64,000 nucleotides of DNA from Jeotgalicoccus halotolerans (GTDB lineage Bacteria > Bacillota > Bacilli > Staphylococcales > Salinicoccaceae). Location of the stretch: the NCBI RefSeq assembly GCF_003387165.1, contig NZ_QUMW01000014.1, positions 1 to 64,000 on the forward strand, in the 5' to 3' direction. The position numbers and the translations under genes were made by a program. Positions 57,735 to 64,000 of this stretch are shown here, piece by piece; within the stretch, counting starts at the first letter, position 1; every line of letters begins with the position of its first letter. Below the pieces are notes generated by a model that saw only the letters and a list, made by a program, of their open reading frames with translations, had not been told where the DNA came from and made no database searches.

Positions 57735-59035
57735 CAGTAAGAGCACTGGCACTTGAATTATATGAAGAAGTCATCGACAACAAAGCATACAGCAATATCG
57801 TGCTGAACGATGCCTTAAGATTTGAAGAACTGAAGCCCGAAGATAAGGGACTGCTGACAGAAATTCTCTACGGGACACTGCAGCACAAACTGACCTTGGA
57901 GTACTACATCAGACCATTTATTAAAACGAAACTGCGCCGCTGGCAGCGGTATCTGCTGCTCCTGTCTGTTTATCAGCTGGAATATCTCGACCGCGTGCCG
58001 GACTTTGCGGTCATTAATGAAGCGGTGGAAATTGCCAAAGAACGCGGCGGACTGCAGGCGGGCAAACAGATTAACGGTATCCTCCGCGGATATCTCCGCG
58101 GTGAAAAACCTGTTATCAATGATATTCAAAATGATGCAGCGCGTCTGTCTTTAAAATACAGTATGCCGAAATGGCTGGTTAAACACTGGTTTAAACATTA
58201 CAGCCTTGAAGAAACAGAGCGTATTCTTTCATCGCTTAATGAAAAGCCCCAGATGTATCTCAGAGTCAATAAAAAACTCGTCGACAGAGATAACTTAATA
58301 GAAATGCTGAAGACAGAAGGATACGATGTCAGAGAATCAGGCCTGCATCCGGATGCGATTGAATTTAACGGACAGAATATTACACACAGCCGCAGTTATA
58401 AGGACGGTTTTTTTGCAATTCAGGACGTTTCATCGATGTTTGTCAATCTGGCGCTGGAACCGGATGATGATGATAATATTCTCGATGCCTGCAGTGCGCC
58501 GGGCGGCAAGGGACTGCATGCGCTTGAATCAATGGAAGACGGTTTTGTCTCGCTCGGTGACGTACATGAACATAAAATTACACTGATTGATAATGAAGCA
58601 TCACGCTTAAAGCATGCGAATTACGAGGCCTTTGTTGCAGATGCAGCGCGCCATGACTACGGACAGCAGTTTGACCGTATTATCGTCGACGCCCCGTGTT
58701 CGGGCCTCGGGGTAGTGAAAAGAAAACCTGAAATTAAATACGAACGAAATGAAGAAAGCATCAGCGGATTAGTTGAATTACAGCTTGAGATTTTAGATAA
58801 TGTTAAAAAATTTTTAAAACCGGGCGGCGTCTTAATTTACTCGACCTGCACGATTCATCAGCTGGAAAATGAAAATGTTGCATATACATTTAAAAAGCGT
58901 CATGAAGATATTGAATTCGACGATTTTAATATTCCGGCCTTTAACTTTACGGGACCATACAGACAGATCCTTCCGTATGAACATCAAACCGACGGCTTTT
59001 TCATTGCAAGATTTAAAAAATCTGACAGCAAGTGA
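57731..59035 (+). CDS. rsmB: 16S rRNA (cytosine967-C5)-methyltransferase RsmB
   Basis: This 434-residue enzyme has an N-terminal NusB-like RNA-binding domain (about 1-140) and a C-terminal NSUN methyltransferase domain with DACSAPGGKGLHALESM for SAM, DAPCSGLGVVKRKPEIK containing one active cysteine and STCTIHQLENENV with the other. It methylates C967 of 16S rRNA. It is coupled to fmt. rlmN, normally next, is absent; prpC follows after 18 bases. Confidence 0.95.
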   Translation: MTVRALALELYEEVIDNKAYSNIVLNDALRFEELKPEDKGLLTEILYGTLQHKLTLEYYIRPFIKTKLRRWQRYLLLLSVYQLEYLDRVPDFAVINEAVEIAKERGGLQAGKQINGILRGYLRGEKPVINDIQNDAARLSLKYSMPKWLVKHWFKHYSLEETERILSSLNEKPQMYLRVNKKLVDRDNLIEMLKTEGYDVRESGLHPDAIEFNGQNITHSRSYKDGFFAIQDVSSMFVNLALEPDDDDNILDACSAPGGKGLHALESMEDGFVSLGDVHEHKITLIDNEASRLKHANYEAFVADAARHDYGQQFDRIIVDAPCSGLGVVKRKPEIKYERNEESISGLVELQLEILDNVKKFLKPGGVLIYSTCTIHQLENENVAYTFKKRHEDIEFDDFNIPAFNFTGPYRQILPYEHQTDGFFIARFKKSDSK

Positions 59036-59053
59036 CGGATAGGAGGCTTAATC

Positions 59054-59800
59054 TTGAAAGTAACAGAGAAAAGTATTTGCGGTAATTACAGAGAAACCAA
59101 TGAAGACTTAACAGGGCATTTTTATAACCGCACGCGCCAGCCGCTGCTCCTTATCGCTGACGGCATGGGCGGTCACCAATACGGTGAAGTGGCAAGCAGG
59201 TTCGTTTACGATAAAGTAAAAACCGCCTGGGAAAATAATAACCTGTTTAATATAGATGAAGCAGAACGCTTTCTGCGTGATCTTGTCATGAGAACGAATC
59301 ATGAATTATACGATTATCAGGAAGAGCATGCCGAATACAGAGGCATGGGTACAACGCTCGTGCTCGTAGCAGTTATCGAGTCCTCGATTCTCGTATTAAA
59401 TGTCGGTGATTCCCGTGCTTATGTCATGAATAACCGTAAAATTGAACAGGTCACTGAAGATCATACTTTTGTAAACGTGCTTGTGTCGAGCGGGGAAATT
59501 ACCGAAGAAGAAGCGCTGACACACCCGCGCCGGAATTTAATAACGAAAGCGATGGGTACTGAAAAAATTATCCAGGCTGATGTGTTTCGTCTCCGAAGCA
59601 GGCAGTATGACTATGTCGTGCTGGCTACGGACGGTCTCACAGATACTGTACGACCGGACGAAATTCATCATATGATGTACAGCAGGAAAATGACACTTCA
59701 GCAAAAAGCGGATCAGCTGACAAAAACTGCAGAACATAATAAGTCGCGGGATAATATCAGTGTTGTTTTAGCCGACCTGAAAGCAGGTGGGGAAGAGTGA
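59054..59800 (+). CDS. prpC: PP2C-type Ser/Thr protein phosphatase PrpC/Stp
   Basis: This 248-residue metal-dependent phosphatase reverses PrkC phosphorylation. Its metal-site motifs are YRETNEDL, LLIADGMGGHQYGEVAS, NVGDSRAYVM, LATDGLTDTV and KSRDNISVVLA. The TTG start follows AGGAGG. It overlaps prkC by 4 bases, the usual coupled phosphatase-kinase pair. Confidence 0.96.
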   Translation: MKVTEKSICGNYRETNEDLTGHFYNRTRQPLLLIADGMGGHQYGEVASRFVYDKVKTAWENNNLFNIDEAERFLRDLVMRTNHELYDYQEEHAEYRGMGTTLVLVAVIESSILVLNVGDSRAYVMNNRKIEQVTEDHTFVNVLVSSGEITEEEALTHPRRNLITKAMGTEKIIQADVFRLRSRQYDYVVLATDGLTDTVRPDEIHHMMYSRKMTLQQKADQLTKTAEHNKSRDNISVVLADLKAGGEE

Positions 59801-61770
59801 TCGGTAAAGTTGTATCCGAACGTTACAAGATTGCGAAATACTTAGGCGGCGGCATGAGTTCCGTCTATCTGGCGACAGACATTATTTTAAACCGTGAAGT
59901 AGTCGTGAAGATGATTAAGGCAGATCCGCTGGATAAAGAAAAATCGGTGCGCCGCTTCCAGCGGGAAGTCGAAAGTACAATCCAGCTGTCACATCCGAAC
60001 ATTGTCAGCGTCCTCGATGTGGATGAAACAGATGAGTATCACATACTCGTCACTGAAGTTGTTCACGGACCCGACTTAAAAGAATATATTTTAAAAAACA
60101 GCCCGCTTGAAATAGACGAGGTTATCAGCATTGCCATGATGACGCTCCGCGGCATCGAACATGCTCATGACCGGGGAATTATTCACCGGGATATCAAACC
60201 TCAGAATATTTTGCTGGATAAAGACGGCAGAGTAAAAATTACCGATTTCGGTATTGCAAAAGCACTGAGCGAAACACGCATGACTGAAACAAATCAGGTC
60301 ATCGGTTCTGTCCAGTATATTTCTCCCGAACAGGCAAAGGGACAAAATACAGACGAACGGACCGATATATATTCATTTGGTGTTATGCTGTTTGAACTCT
60401 TGACCGGGCGTCTGCCTTACGAAGCTGAAACTGCCGTATCAGTAGCTTTAAAACATATCTCGGAACCTTTTCCGGACATTTCCGACTACCGGGATATTCC
60501 GGTCGGCTTAAAAAACATCATTATGAAGTGTACCGAAAAAGAACCGGTTAACAGATACAGGCATGCAGATGATGTACTGTCGGCACTCGTCTACTATAAA
60601 GATATTACGGATCCTTACACTCCGGTTAAGAAGGAAGAACAGGAGAAAACGATGATTACAGCGGCGCCCGTGGAGAAAACACCGGTGCCCGAAGAAAAAA
60701 ACCAGGCGGCTCCGATCCCTGTGCATGAGTCTAAAGGAGAGCAGGAAGCTGACAAAGAGCCTCCGAAAAAGCGCCGTAAATGGCCGTGGGTTCTGTTTAT
60801 CCTGTTATTTCTGCTCGCTGCAGCTGCAGCAGTCATCTACTTGCTGTGGCCGAGACAGTCGCCGACAGTCAGCCTCGAAAATCTTCAGAATAGGACAGTT
60901 GAAGAGGCAGAGGAGTACCTGATGTCAGAAGATCTTGAGGCAGGCAATATTTCAGAAACGTACGATGATAATTTTGAAGAAGGCATGATCATTGAAACGA
61001 CGCCGGTATCCGGAACGGAAGTCGAACGCGGCGGGACGGTTGATATGCTTGTCTCGCTCGGAGAAGAGCCGTATACGATGGAAAACTATGTCGGCGAAAT
61101 GTATGAAGACGCGTCAGAAGAACTTGAAGCGGCGGGCTTTACTAACGTCGGTGCGGAGAACGAGTACAGCGATGAACCGCCGGGTACAATTCTCGATCAG
61201 TCGGTGCCTGAAGGCGAAGAACTTTATCCTGACGGCACACCGGTCAGATTTACAGTATCGGACGGGATCGAACCGGTGCCGATTACGAACTACGTCGGGA
61301 CTTCCCTTGAAGCTGCAAGAGAAGAGCTGGAAAGCCGGGGCTTTATCGTTAACGTGACGACAGAAGTGTACAGCAGCGAAGTGCCGGAAGGGGCGATAGT
61401 CTCGCAGGATCCGAGTTACGGGGATTTCCTTCCGGGCTCTCAGATTAACGTTATTGTCTCGCTCGGAGAAGAGCCTCCCGATGAAACGACTTATCAGATT
61501 TCGCTGAACATCCCTTATCCTGAATCGGAAGAAAAAAACAGTGACAGCGACGAAGACGAAGATAAAGAAGATTCTGAAATGGAGCCCGTCGAAGTGGAAA
61601 TCTTTATCGGTGATAAAGACAGCGATATTAAGGAAGTCTCGGAAACTCTTGAAATTACCGAGGATACCAACCATACAATTTCGCTGATTCTGACCGAAGG
61701 AGAATCCGGACAGTACCGTGTTGAGGTTGACGGAGAAGAAGTTATAAGCGAAACTGTGGATAAACAGTAA
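59797..61770 (+). CDS. prkC: PASTA-domain Ser/Thr protein kinase PrkC/PknB (Stk1)
   Basis: This 657-residue kinase has an N-terminal Hanks-type domain (about 10-270) with the glycine loop GGGMSSVY (17-24), K38, HRD (130-132) and DFG (150-152), a proline/charged linker, one membrane helix (329-351) and three external PASTA domains (about 355-423, 426-494, 495-562) that sense muropeptides or lipid II, followed by an acidic linker and a C-terminal domain. It links wall state to growth and division. The start is GTG inside prpC. Confidence 0.96.
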   Translation: MIGKVVSERYKIAKYLGGGMSSVYLATDIILNREVVVKMIKADPLDKEKSVRRFQREVESTIQLSHPNIVSVLDVDETDEYHILVTEVVHGPDLKEYILKNSPLEIDEVISIAMMTLRGIEHAHDRGIIHRDIKPQNILLDKDGRVKITDFGIAKALSETRMTETNQVIGSVQYISPEQAKGQNTDERTDIYSFGVMLFELLTGRLPYEAETAVSVALKHISEPFPDISDYRDIPVGLKNIIMKCTEKEPVNRYRHADDVLSALVYYKDITDPYTPVKKEEQEKTMITAAPVEKTPVPEEKNQAAPIPVHESKGEQEADKEPPKKRRKWPWVLFILLFLLAAAAAVIYLLWPRQSPTVSLENLQNRTVEEAEEYLMSEDLEAGNISETYDDNFEEGMIIETTPVSGTEVERGGTVDMLVSLGEEPYTMENYVGEMYEDASEELEAAGFTNVGAENEYSDEPPGTILDQSVPEGEELYPDGTPVRFTVSDGIEPVPITNYVGTSLEAAREELESRGFIVNVTTEVYSSEVPEGAIVSQDPSYGDFLPGSQINVIVSLGEEPPDETTYQISLNIPYPESEEKNSDSDEDEDKEDSEMEPVEVEIFIGDKDSDIKEVSETLEITEDTNHTISLILTEGESGQYRVEVDGEEVISETVDKQ

Positions 61771-61773
61771 ATA

Positions 61774-61803
61774 TTGGCATTGGCTTTATTGTTTATATAT
61801 AAT
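61774..61803 (+). promoter_or_regulatory. oleT-type gene promoter
   Basis: TTGGCA (61774-61779) and a perfect TATAAT (61798-61803), 18 bp apart, sit directly after the prkC stop and 33 bases before the P450 start, indicating independent transcription. Confidence 0.75.
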
Positions 61804-61836
61804 GGTGAAGTACATTCGAATTGGAGGAATAAAATT

Positions 61837-63105
61837 ATGGCATCACTTAAGAGGGATAAAGGCCTGGATAATACTTTGAAAGTAATGAAACAGGGATATC
61901 TTTACACAACAAATCAGCGAAATCGCTTAAATACTACAGTATTTGAAACGAAAGCATTAGGCGGAAAACCGTTCGTTGCCGTTACAGGTAAAGAAGGCGC
62001 GGAAATGTTCTACAACAACGATATCGTGCAGCGTGAGGGTATGCTGCCAAAACGTATCGTTAATACGCTTTTCGGTAAAGGTGCAATCCATACGATTGAT
62101 GGTAAAAAACATATCGACAGAAAAGCATTATTTATGAGTTTAATGACTGAAGGCAACCTGAACTACGTGCGTGAATTAACACGTACTTTATGGCGTGCAA
62201 ACACTCAGCGTATGGAAAGTATGGACGAGGTAAATATTTACCGCGAATCTATCGTTCTTCTGACTAAAGTTGGTACACGCTGGGCCGGAGTGCAGGCACC
62301 GCCGGAAGAAATCGAAAGAATCGCAACAGATATGGATATCATGATCGATTCATTCAAAGGTCTCGGAGGCGTATTTAAAGGATATAAAGAATCTAAAAAC
62401 GCTCGACGACGCGTAGAAGACTGGCTTGAAGAGCAGATTATCGAAACGCGTAAAGGCAACATTCATCCGCCGGAAGGCACGGCGCTTTACGAATTCGCAC
62501 ACTGGGAGGATTACCTCGGCAACCCGATGGACTCACGAAATTGTGCAATCGATTTAATGAATACATTCCGTCCATTAATCGCAATCAACAGATTTGTATC
62601 TTTCGGTCTGCTTGCTATGCATGAAAATCCGATTACGCGTGAAAAAATTAAGAGCGAACCGGACTATGCATACAAGTTTTCTCAGGAAGTCCGCCGCTAC
62701 TACCCGTTTGTACCATTCCTGCCTGGTAAAGCTAAAGTAGATATCGACTTCCAGGGGGTAACAATTCCTGCAGGCCATGGTCTCGCACTAGACGTCTACG
62801 GTACCATGCATGATGAAACATTATGGGATGACCCGAATGAATTCCGTCCGGAAAGATTTGAAGACTGGGACGGCTCGCCGTTCGACCTTATTCCTCAGGG
62901 CGGCGGAGACTACTGGACTAACCACCGTTGTGCCGGTGAGTGGATCACGGTAATCATTATGGAAGAAACGATGAAATACTTCGCTGAAAAAGTGACTTAC
63001 GATGTACCTGAACAGGATCTGACAGTCGATCTTAACAGTATCCCGGGATACATTAAGAGCGGATTTATCATCAAGAACGTTCACGAAGTAGTAGACAGAA
63101 AATAA
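61837..63105 (+). CDS. oleT: CYP152 fatty acid peroxygenase/decarboxylase, OleT-like (terminal-alkene forming)
   Basis: This predicted 422-residue cytochrome P450 matches OleT of Jeotgalicoccus (CYP152L1) in length and throughout its sequence as I recall it. Diagnostic residues are F79, H85 (glutamine in the hydroxylating Bacillus CYP152A1), R245-P246 for the fatty-acid carboxylate, and heme-ligand C365 in NHRCAGEW. OleT uses hydrogen peroxide to decarboxylate long-chain fatty acids into 1-alkenes, with some alpha/beta-hydroxylation. The start is ATG at 61837 after TTGGAGGAAT; an upstream in-frame ATG in the promoter is not used. It interrupts the normal prkC-rsgA adjacency. Confidence 0.95.
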   Translation: MASLKRDKGLDNTLKVMKQGYLYTTNQRNRLNTTVFETKALGGKPFVAVTGKEGAEMFYNNDIVQREGMLPKRIVNTLFGKGAIHTIDGKKHIDRKALFMSLMTEGNLNYVRELTRTLWRANTQRMESMDEVNIYRESIVLLTKVGTRWAGVQAPPEEIERIATDMDIMIDSFKGLGGVFKGYKESKNARRRVEDWLEEQIIETRKGNIHPPEGTALYEFAHWEDYLGNPMDSRNCAIDLMNTFRPLIAINRFVSFGLLAMHENPITREKIKSEPDYAYKFSQEVRRYYPFVPFLPGKAKVDIDFQGVTIPAGHGLALDVYGTMHDETLWDDPNEFRPERFEDWDGSPFDLIPQGGGDYWTNHRCAGEWITVIIMEETMKYFAEKVTYDVPEQDLTVDLNSIPGYIKSGFIIKNVHEVVDRK

Positions 63106-63120
63106 AAAAGTATATAAAGA

Positions 63121-63214
63121 ACGCGCAGCTCAAAATGATATGCTCCCCTAAAGTAGACACTTAAAAAAGTAAACTGCTTTAGGGGGAGCAGTTCACAAAC
63201 TATGAGCTGCGCGT
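63121..63214. terminator. Bidirectional hairpin oleT / rhodanese, with IS-end insert
   Basis: A 12-bp outer stem ACGCGCAGCTCA (63121-63132) pairs perfectly with 63203-63214 between convergent stops. It encloses 70 bases containing the IS-end inverted pair at 63141-63195. It probably served as the shared terminator before the insertion; the T-runs are poor. Confidence 0.65.
63141..63195. repeat. Minimal inverted pair of insertion-sequence ends
   Basis: Left arm TGCTCCCCTAAAGTAG (63141-63156) is inverted at 63174-63190 with one mismatch and one extra G, separated by about 17 bases; the right side continues as GTTCA, giving TGAACTGCTCCCCC in reverse. The left arm with AAGTAGACA and TAAAAAA matches the minus-strand sequence at 61-95. 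It looks like an internally deleted IS3-type element or a very small non-autonomous derivative. Confidence 0.55.
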
Positions 63215-63224
63215 TTATTGTTAA

Positions 63225-63527
63225 TTAGTGCATATAGTTTCGCGGTCCTGTATACTCGCTCATGCCACCTTCGACGTTGTGCGCGTCGTAGCCTCGGGAT
63301 GTCATATAATCCTGTACGCGTTTCGAGCGTCCGCCTGATTTACAGACGATGTAGTAGCTTTTATCTTTATCGAGCGAAGTTTCATCGACATCAAATGTGC
63401 TCATCGGATAGTGCACTGCACCAGGTAAAAATCCTGATAATTCAAGTTCATCAGTTTCCCTGACATCGATAATGACACTGTTGTCATCTCGCTGAACGGT
63501 ATCGATTTGTGAAATATTTATATCCAT
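63225..63527 (-). CDS. Rhodanese-like domain protein
   Basis: This 100-residue single-domain sulfurtransferase has the active-site loop VCKSGGRS (cysteine plus phosphate-like loop), the N-terminal VIIDVRETDELELSGFLPGA CH2A motif and GYDAHNVEGGM. Such proteins carry persulfide sulfur between donors and acceptors; the partner is unknown. GGGAGGA precedes the ATG. It is convergent with oleT and divergent from rsgA. Confidence 0.9.
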   Translation of the reverse strand: MDINISQIDTVQRDDNSVIIDVRETDELELSGFLPGAVHYPMSTFDVDETSLDKDKSYYIVCKSGGRSKRVQDYMTSRGYDAHNVEGGMSEYTGPRNYMH

Positions 63528-63582
63528 TTTTATATCCTCCCAGTTCTATTTAACAAATTCAATATTATCACAGTTAATTTGT

Positions 63583-63591
63583 TGTTATAAT
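63583..63591 (+). promoter_or_regulatory. rsgA extended -10 promoter
   Basis: TGTTATAAT is an extended -10 with no clear -35, 33 bases before the rsgA start. Confidence 0.5.
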
Positions 63592-63623
63592 AAAATTGTA
63601 TTTAAATAATTCCGAGGTGTTAT

Positions 63624-64000
63624 ATGCAGACAGGAAAAATTATTAAAGCGCTGAGCGGCTTTTATTACGTAGAGTCGAATAATAAGGTGTACGAGACACG
63701 TGCACGCGGCCGTTTCAGAAAAACAGCGGAAAGCCCGCTTGTCGGAGACTATGTTGAATTCCAAATAGAAAATGTTGACGAAGGTTATATTACAGCGATT
63801 CTGCCTCGCAAAAACTCGCTTAACAGACCGCCGGTCGCAAATATTGACCAGCTGCTTTTAACGGCGAGCTTAAAATCTCCGGATTTCAGTTTTTACCTGC
63901 TCGATCGTTTTATTGCCCACAGCGAAGCGAATGATATAAATCCGGTGCTGATCGTGACGAAAAATGACCTGAACGACAATGATATACTCATCGAAGAAAT
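63624..64000 (+). CDS. rsgA: Ribosome small subunit-dependent GTPase RsgA (partial, 5' end)
   Basis: The visible first 125 residues of this GTPase cover the OB-fold domain (MQTGKIIKALSGFYYVES, VGDYVEFQI) and the start of the circularly permuted GTPase domain: NRPPVANIDQLLLTAS and the G4 motif TKND in VLIVTKNDL, which precedes G1 in this family. RsgA matures the 30S subunit. The frame is open to the window end; the ATG follows GAGGTG. Confidence 0.95.
   Translation, partial: MQTGKIIKALSGFYYVESNNKVYETRARGRFRKTAESPLVGDYVEFQIENVDEGYITAILPRKNSLNRPPVANIDQLLLTASLKSPDFSFYLLDRFIAHSEANDINPVLIVTKNDLNDNDILIEE

Noticed and set aside
61114-61674. A 186-codon minus-strand frame inside prkC
   Set aside because: It covers the PASTA repeats in antisense; its Phe/Arg-rich sequence mirrors acidic codons on the coding strand.
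59054-61770. A novel defence or signalling island around prpC-prkC
   Set aside because: Both genes are the ordinary housekeeping phosphatase-kinase pair in their canonical position after fmt-rsmB.
61774-61836. An upstream in-frame start for the P450
   Set aside because: It would begin inside the -35/-10 promoter, lacks a ribosome-binding site and adds 21 residues absent from OleT.
61837-63105. Recent horizontal transfer of oleT
   Set aside because: Base and codon use look like the neighbours by eye and no integrase or flanking direct repeat is visible; the nearby IS relic is too small to support transfer.

Overview
This window is a stretch of core chromosome from a low-GC Gram-positive bacterium of the family Staphylococcaceae. 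Gene order follows the Bacillus/Staphylococcus backbone: typA-ylaN-ftsW-cta cluster, ylbF-ylbG-rsmD-coaD-tmcAL-yceD-rpmF, mraZ-to-divIVA division cluster, ileS-lspA-rluD, pyr operon, rqcH-gmk-rpoZ-coaBC-priA-fmt-rsmB-prpC-prkC-rsgA. The cell-wall gene order (pbp1-mraY-murD-divIB-ftsA-ftsZ, without murE, murG or sporulation genes) is staphylococcal. A caa3-type oxidase operon and a P450 carrying the diagnostic residues of OleT, known from Jeotgalicoccus, make Jeotgalicoccus or a close relative the best guess. The genus is an inference; the family is well supported.

Layout. 1-3100: yktB-type gene, an inositol-monophosphatase-family gene, a NERD-domain gene split by a frameshift, and a small YlaF-type membrane protein. 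3140-8600: typA, ylaH-type, a conserved hypothetical, ylaN, ftsW and a cation-efflux transporter. 8700-16500: respiratory block with heme A/O synthesis (ctaA, ctaB), caa3 oxidase subunits (ctaCDEF) and assembly factors (ctaG, ctaM/DUF420). 16560-24711: conserved small genes (yugN-type, ylbF, GDPD, ylbG, rsmD, coaD, tmcAL, yceD, rpmF, ylbP-type, bshC). 24780-38785: mraZ operon and division genes through divIVA. 38796-43161: Ile T-box, ileS, lspA, rluD-type. 43170-50440: PyrR-attenuated pyr operon. 50487-61770: rqcH, gmk, rpoZ, coaBC, priA, fmt, rsmB, and the Ser/Thr phosphatase-kinase pair prpC-prkC. 61774-64000: oleT-type P450, a remnant of an insertion-sequence end pair inside the terminator, a rhodanese, and the start of rsgA.

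How it fits together. Almost everything is housekeeping: translation quality control, respiration, envelope assembly and pyrimidine synthesis, mostly in tightly packed plus-strand operons with overlapping stops and starts. Regulation is readable in several places: three GTGG repeats at a 10-bp period before mraZ (MraZ operator), an Ile T-box with an ATC specifier before ileS, a PyrR RNA-binding loop plus terminator before pyrR, and many intrinsic terminators.

The unusual points are: (1) the OleT-like fatty-acid peroxygenase/decarboxylase between prkC and rsgA, with its own promoter; (2) the NERD gene split exactly at a dnaX-like A AAA AAG heptamer; (3) two short copies of one insertion-sequence terminal sequence at opposite ends of the window; (4) loss from this backbone of genes normally embedded in it (pycA, carAB, def, rlmN); (5) a perfect 11-bp palindrome between the divergent yugN-type and ylbF genes. 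No tRNA, rRNA, CRISPR array, prophage or intact mobile element was seen.
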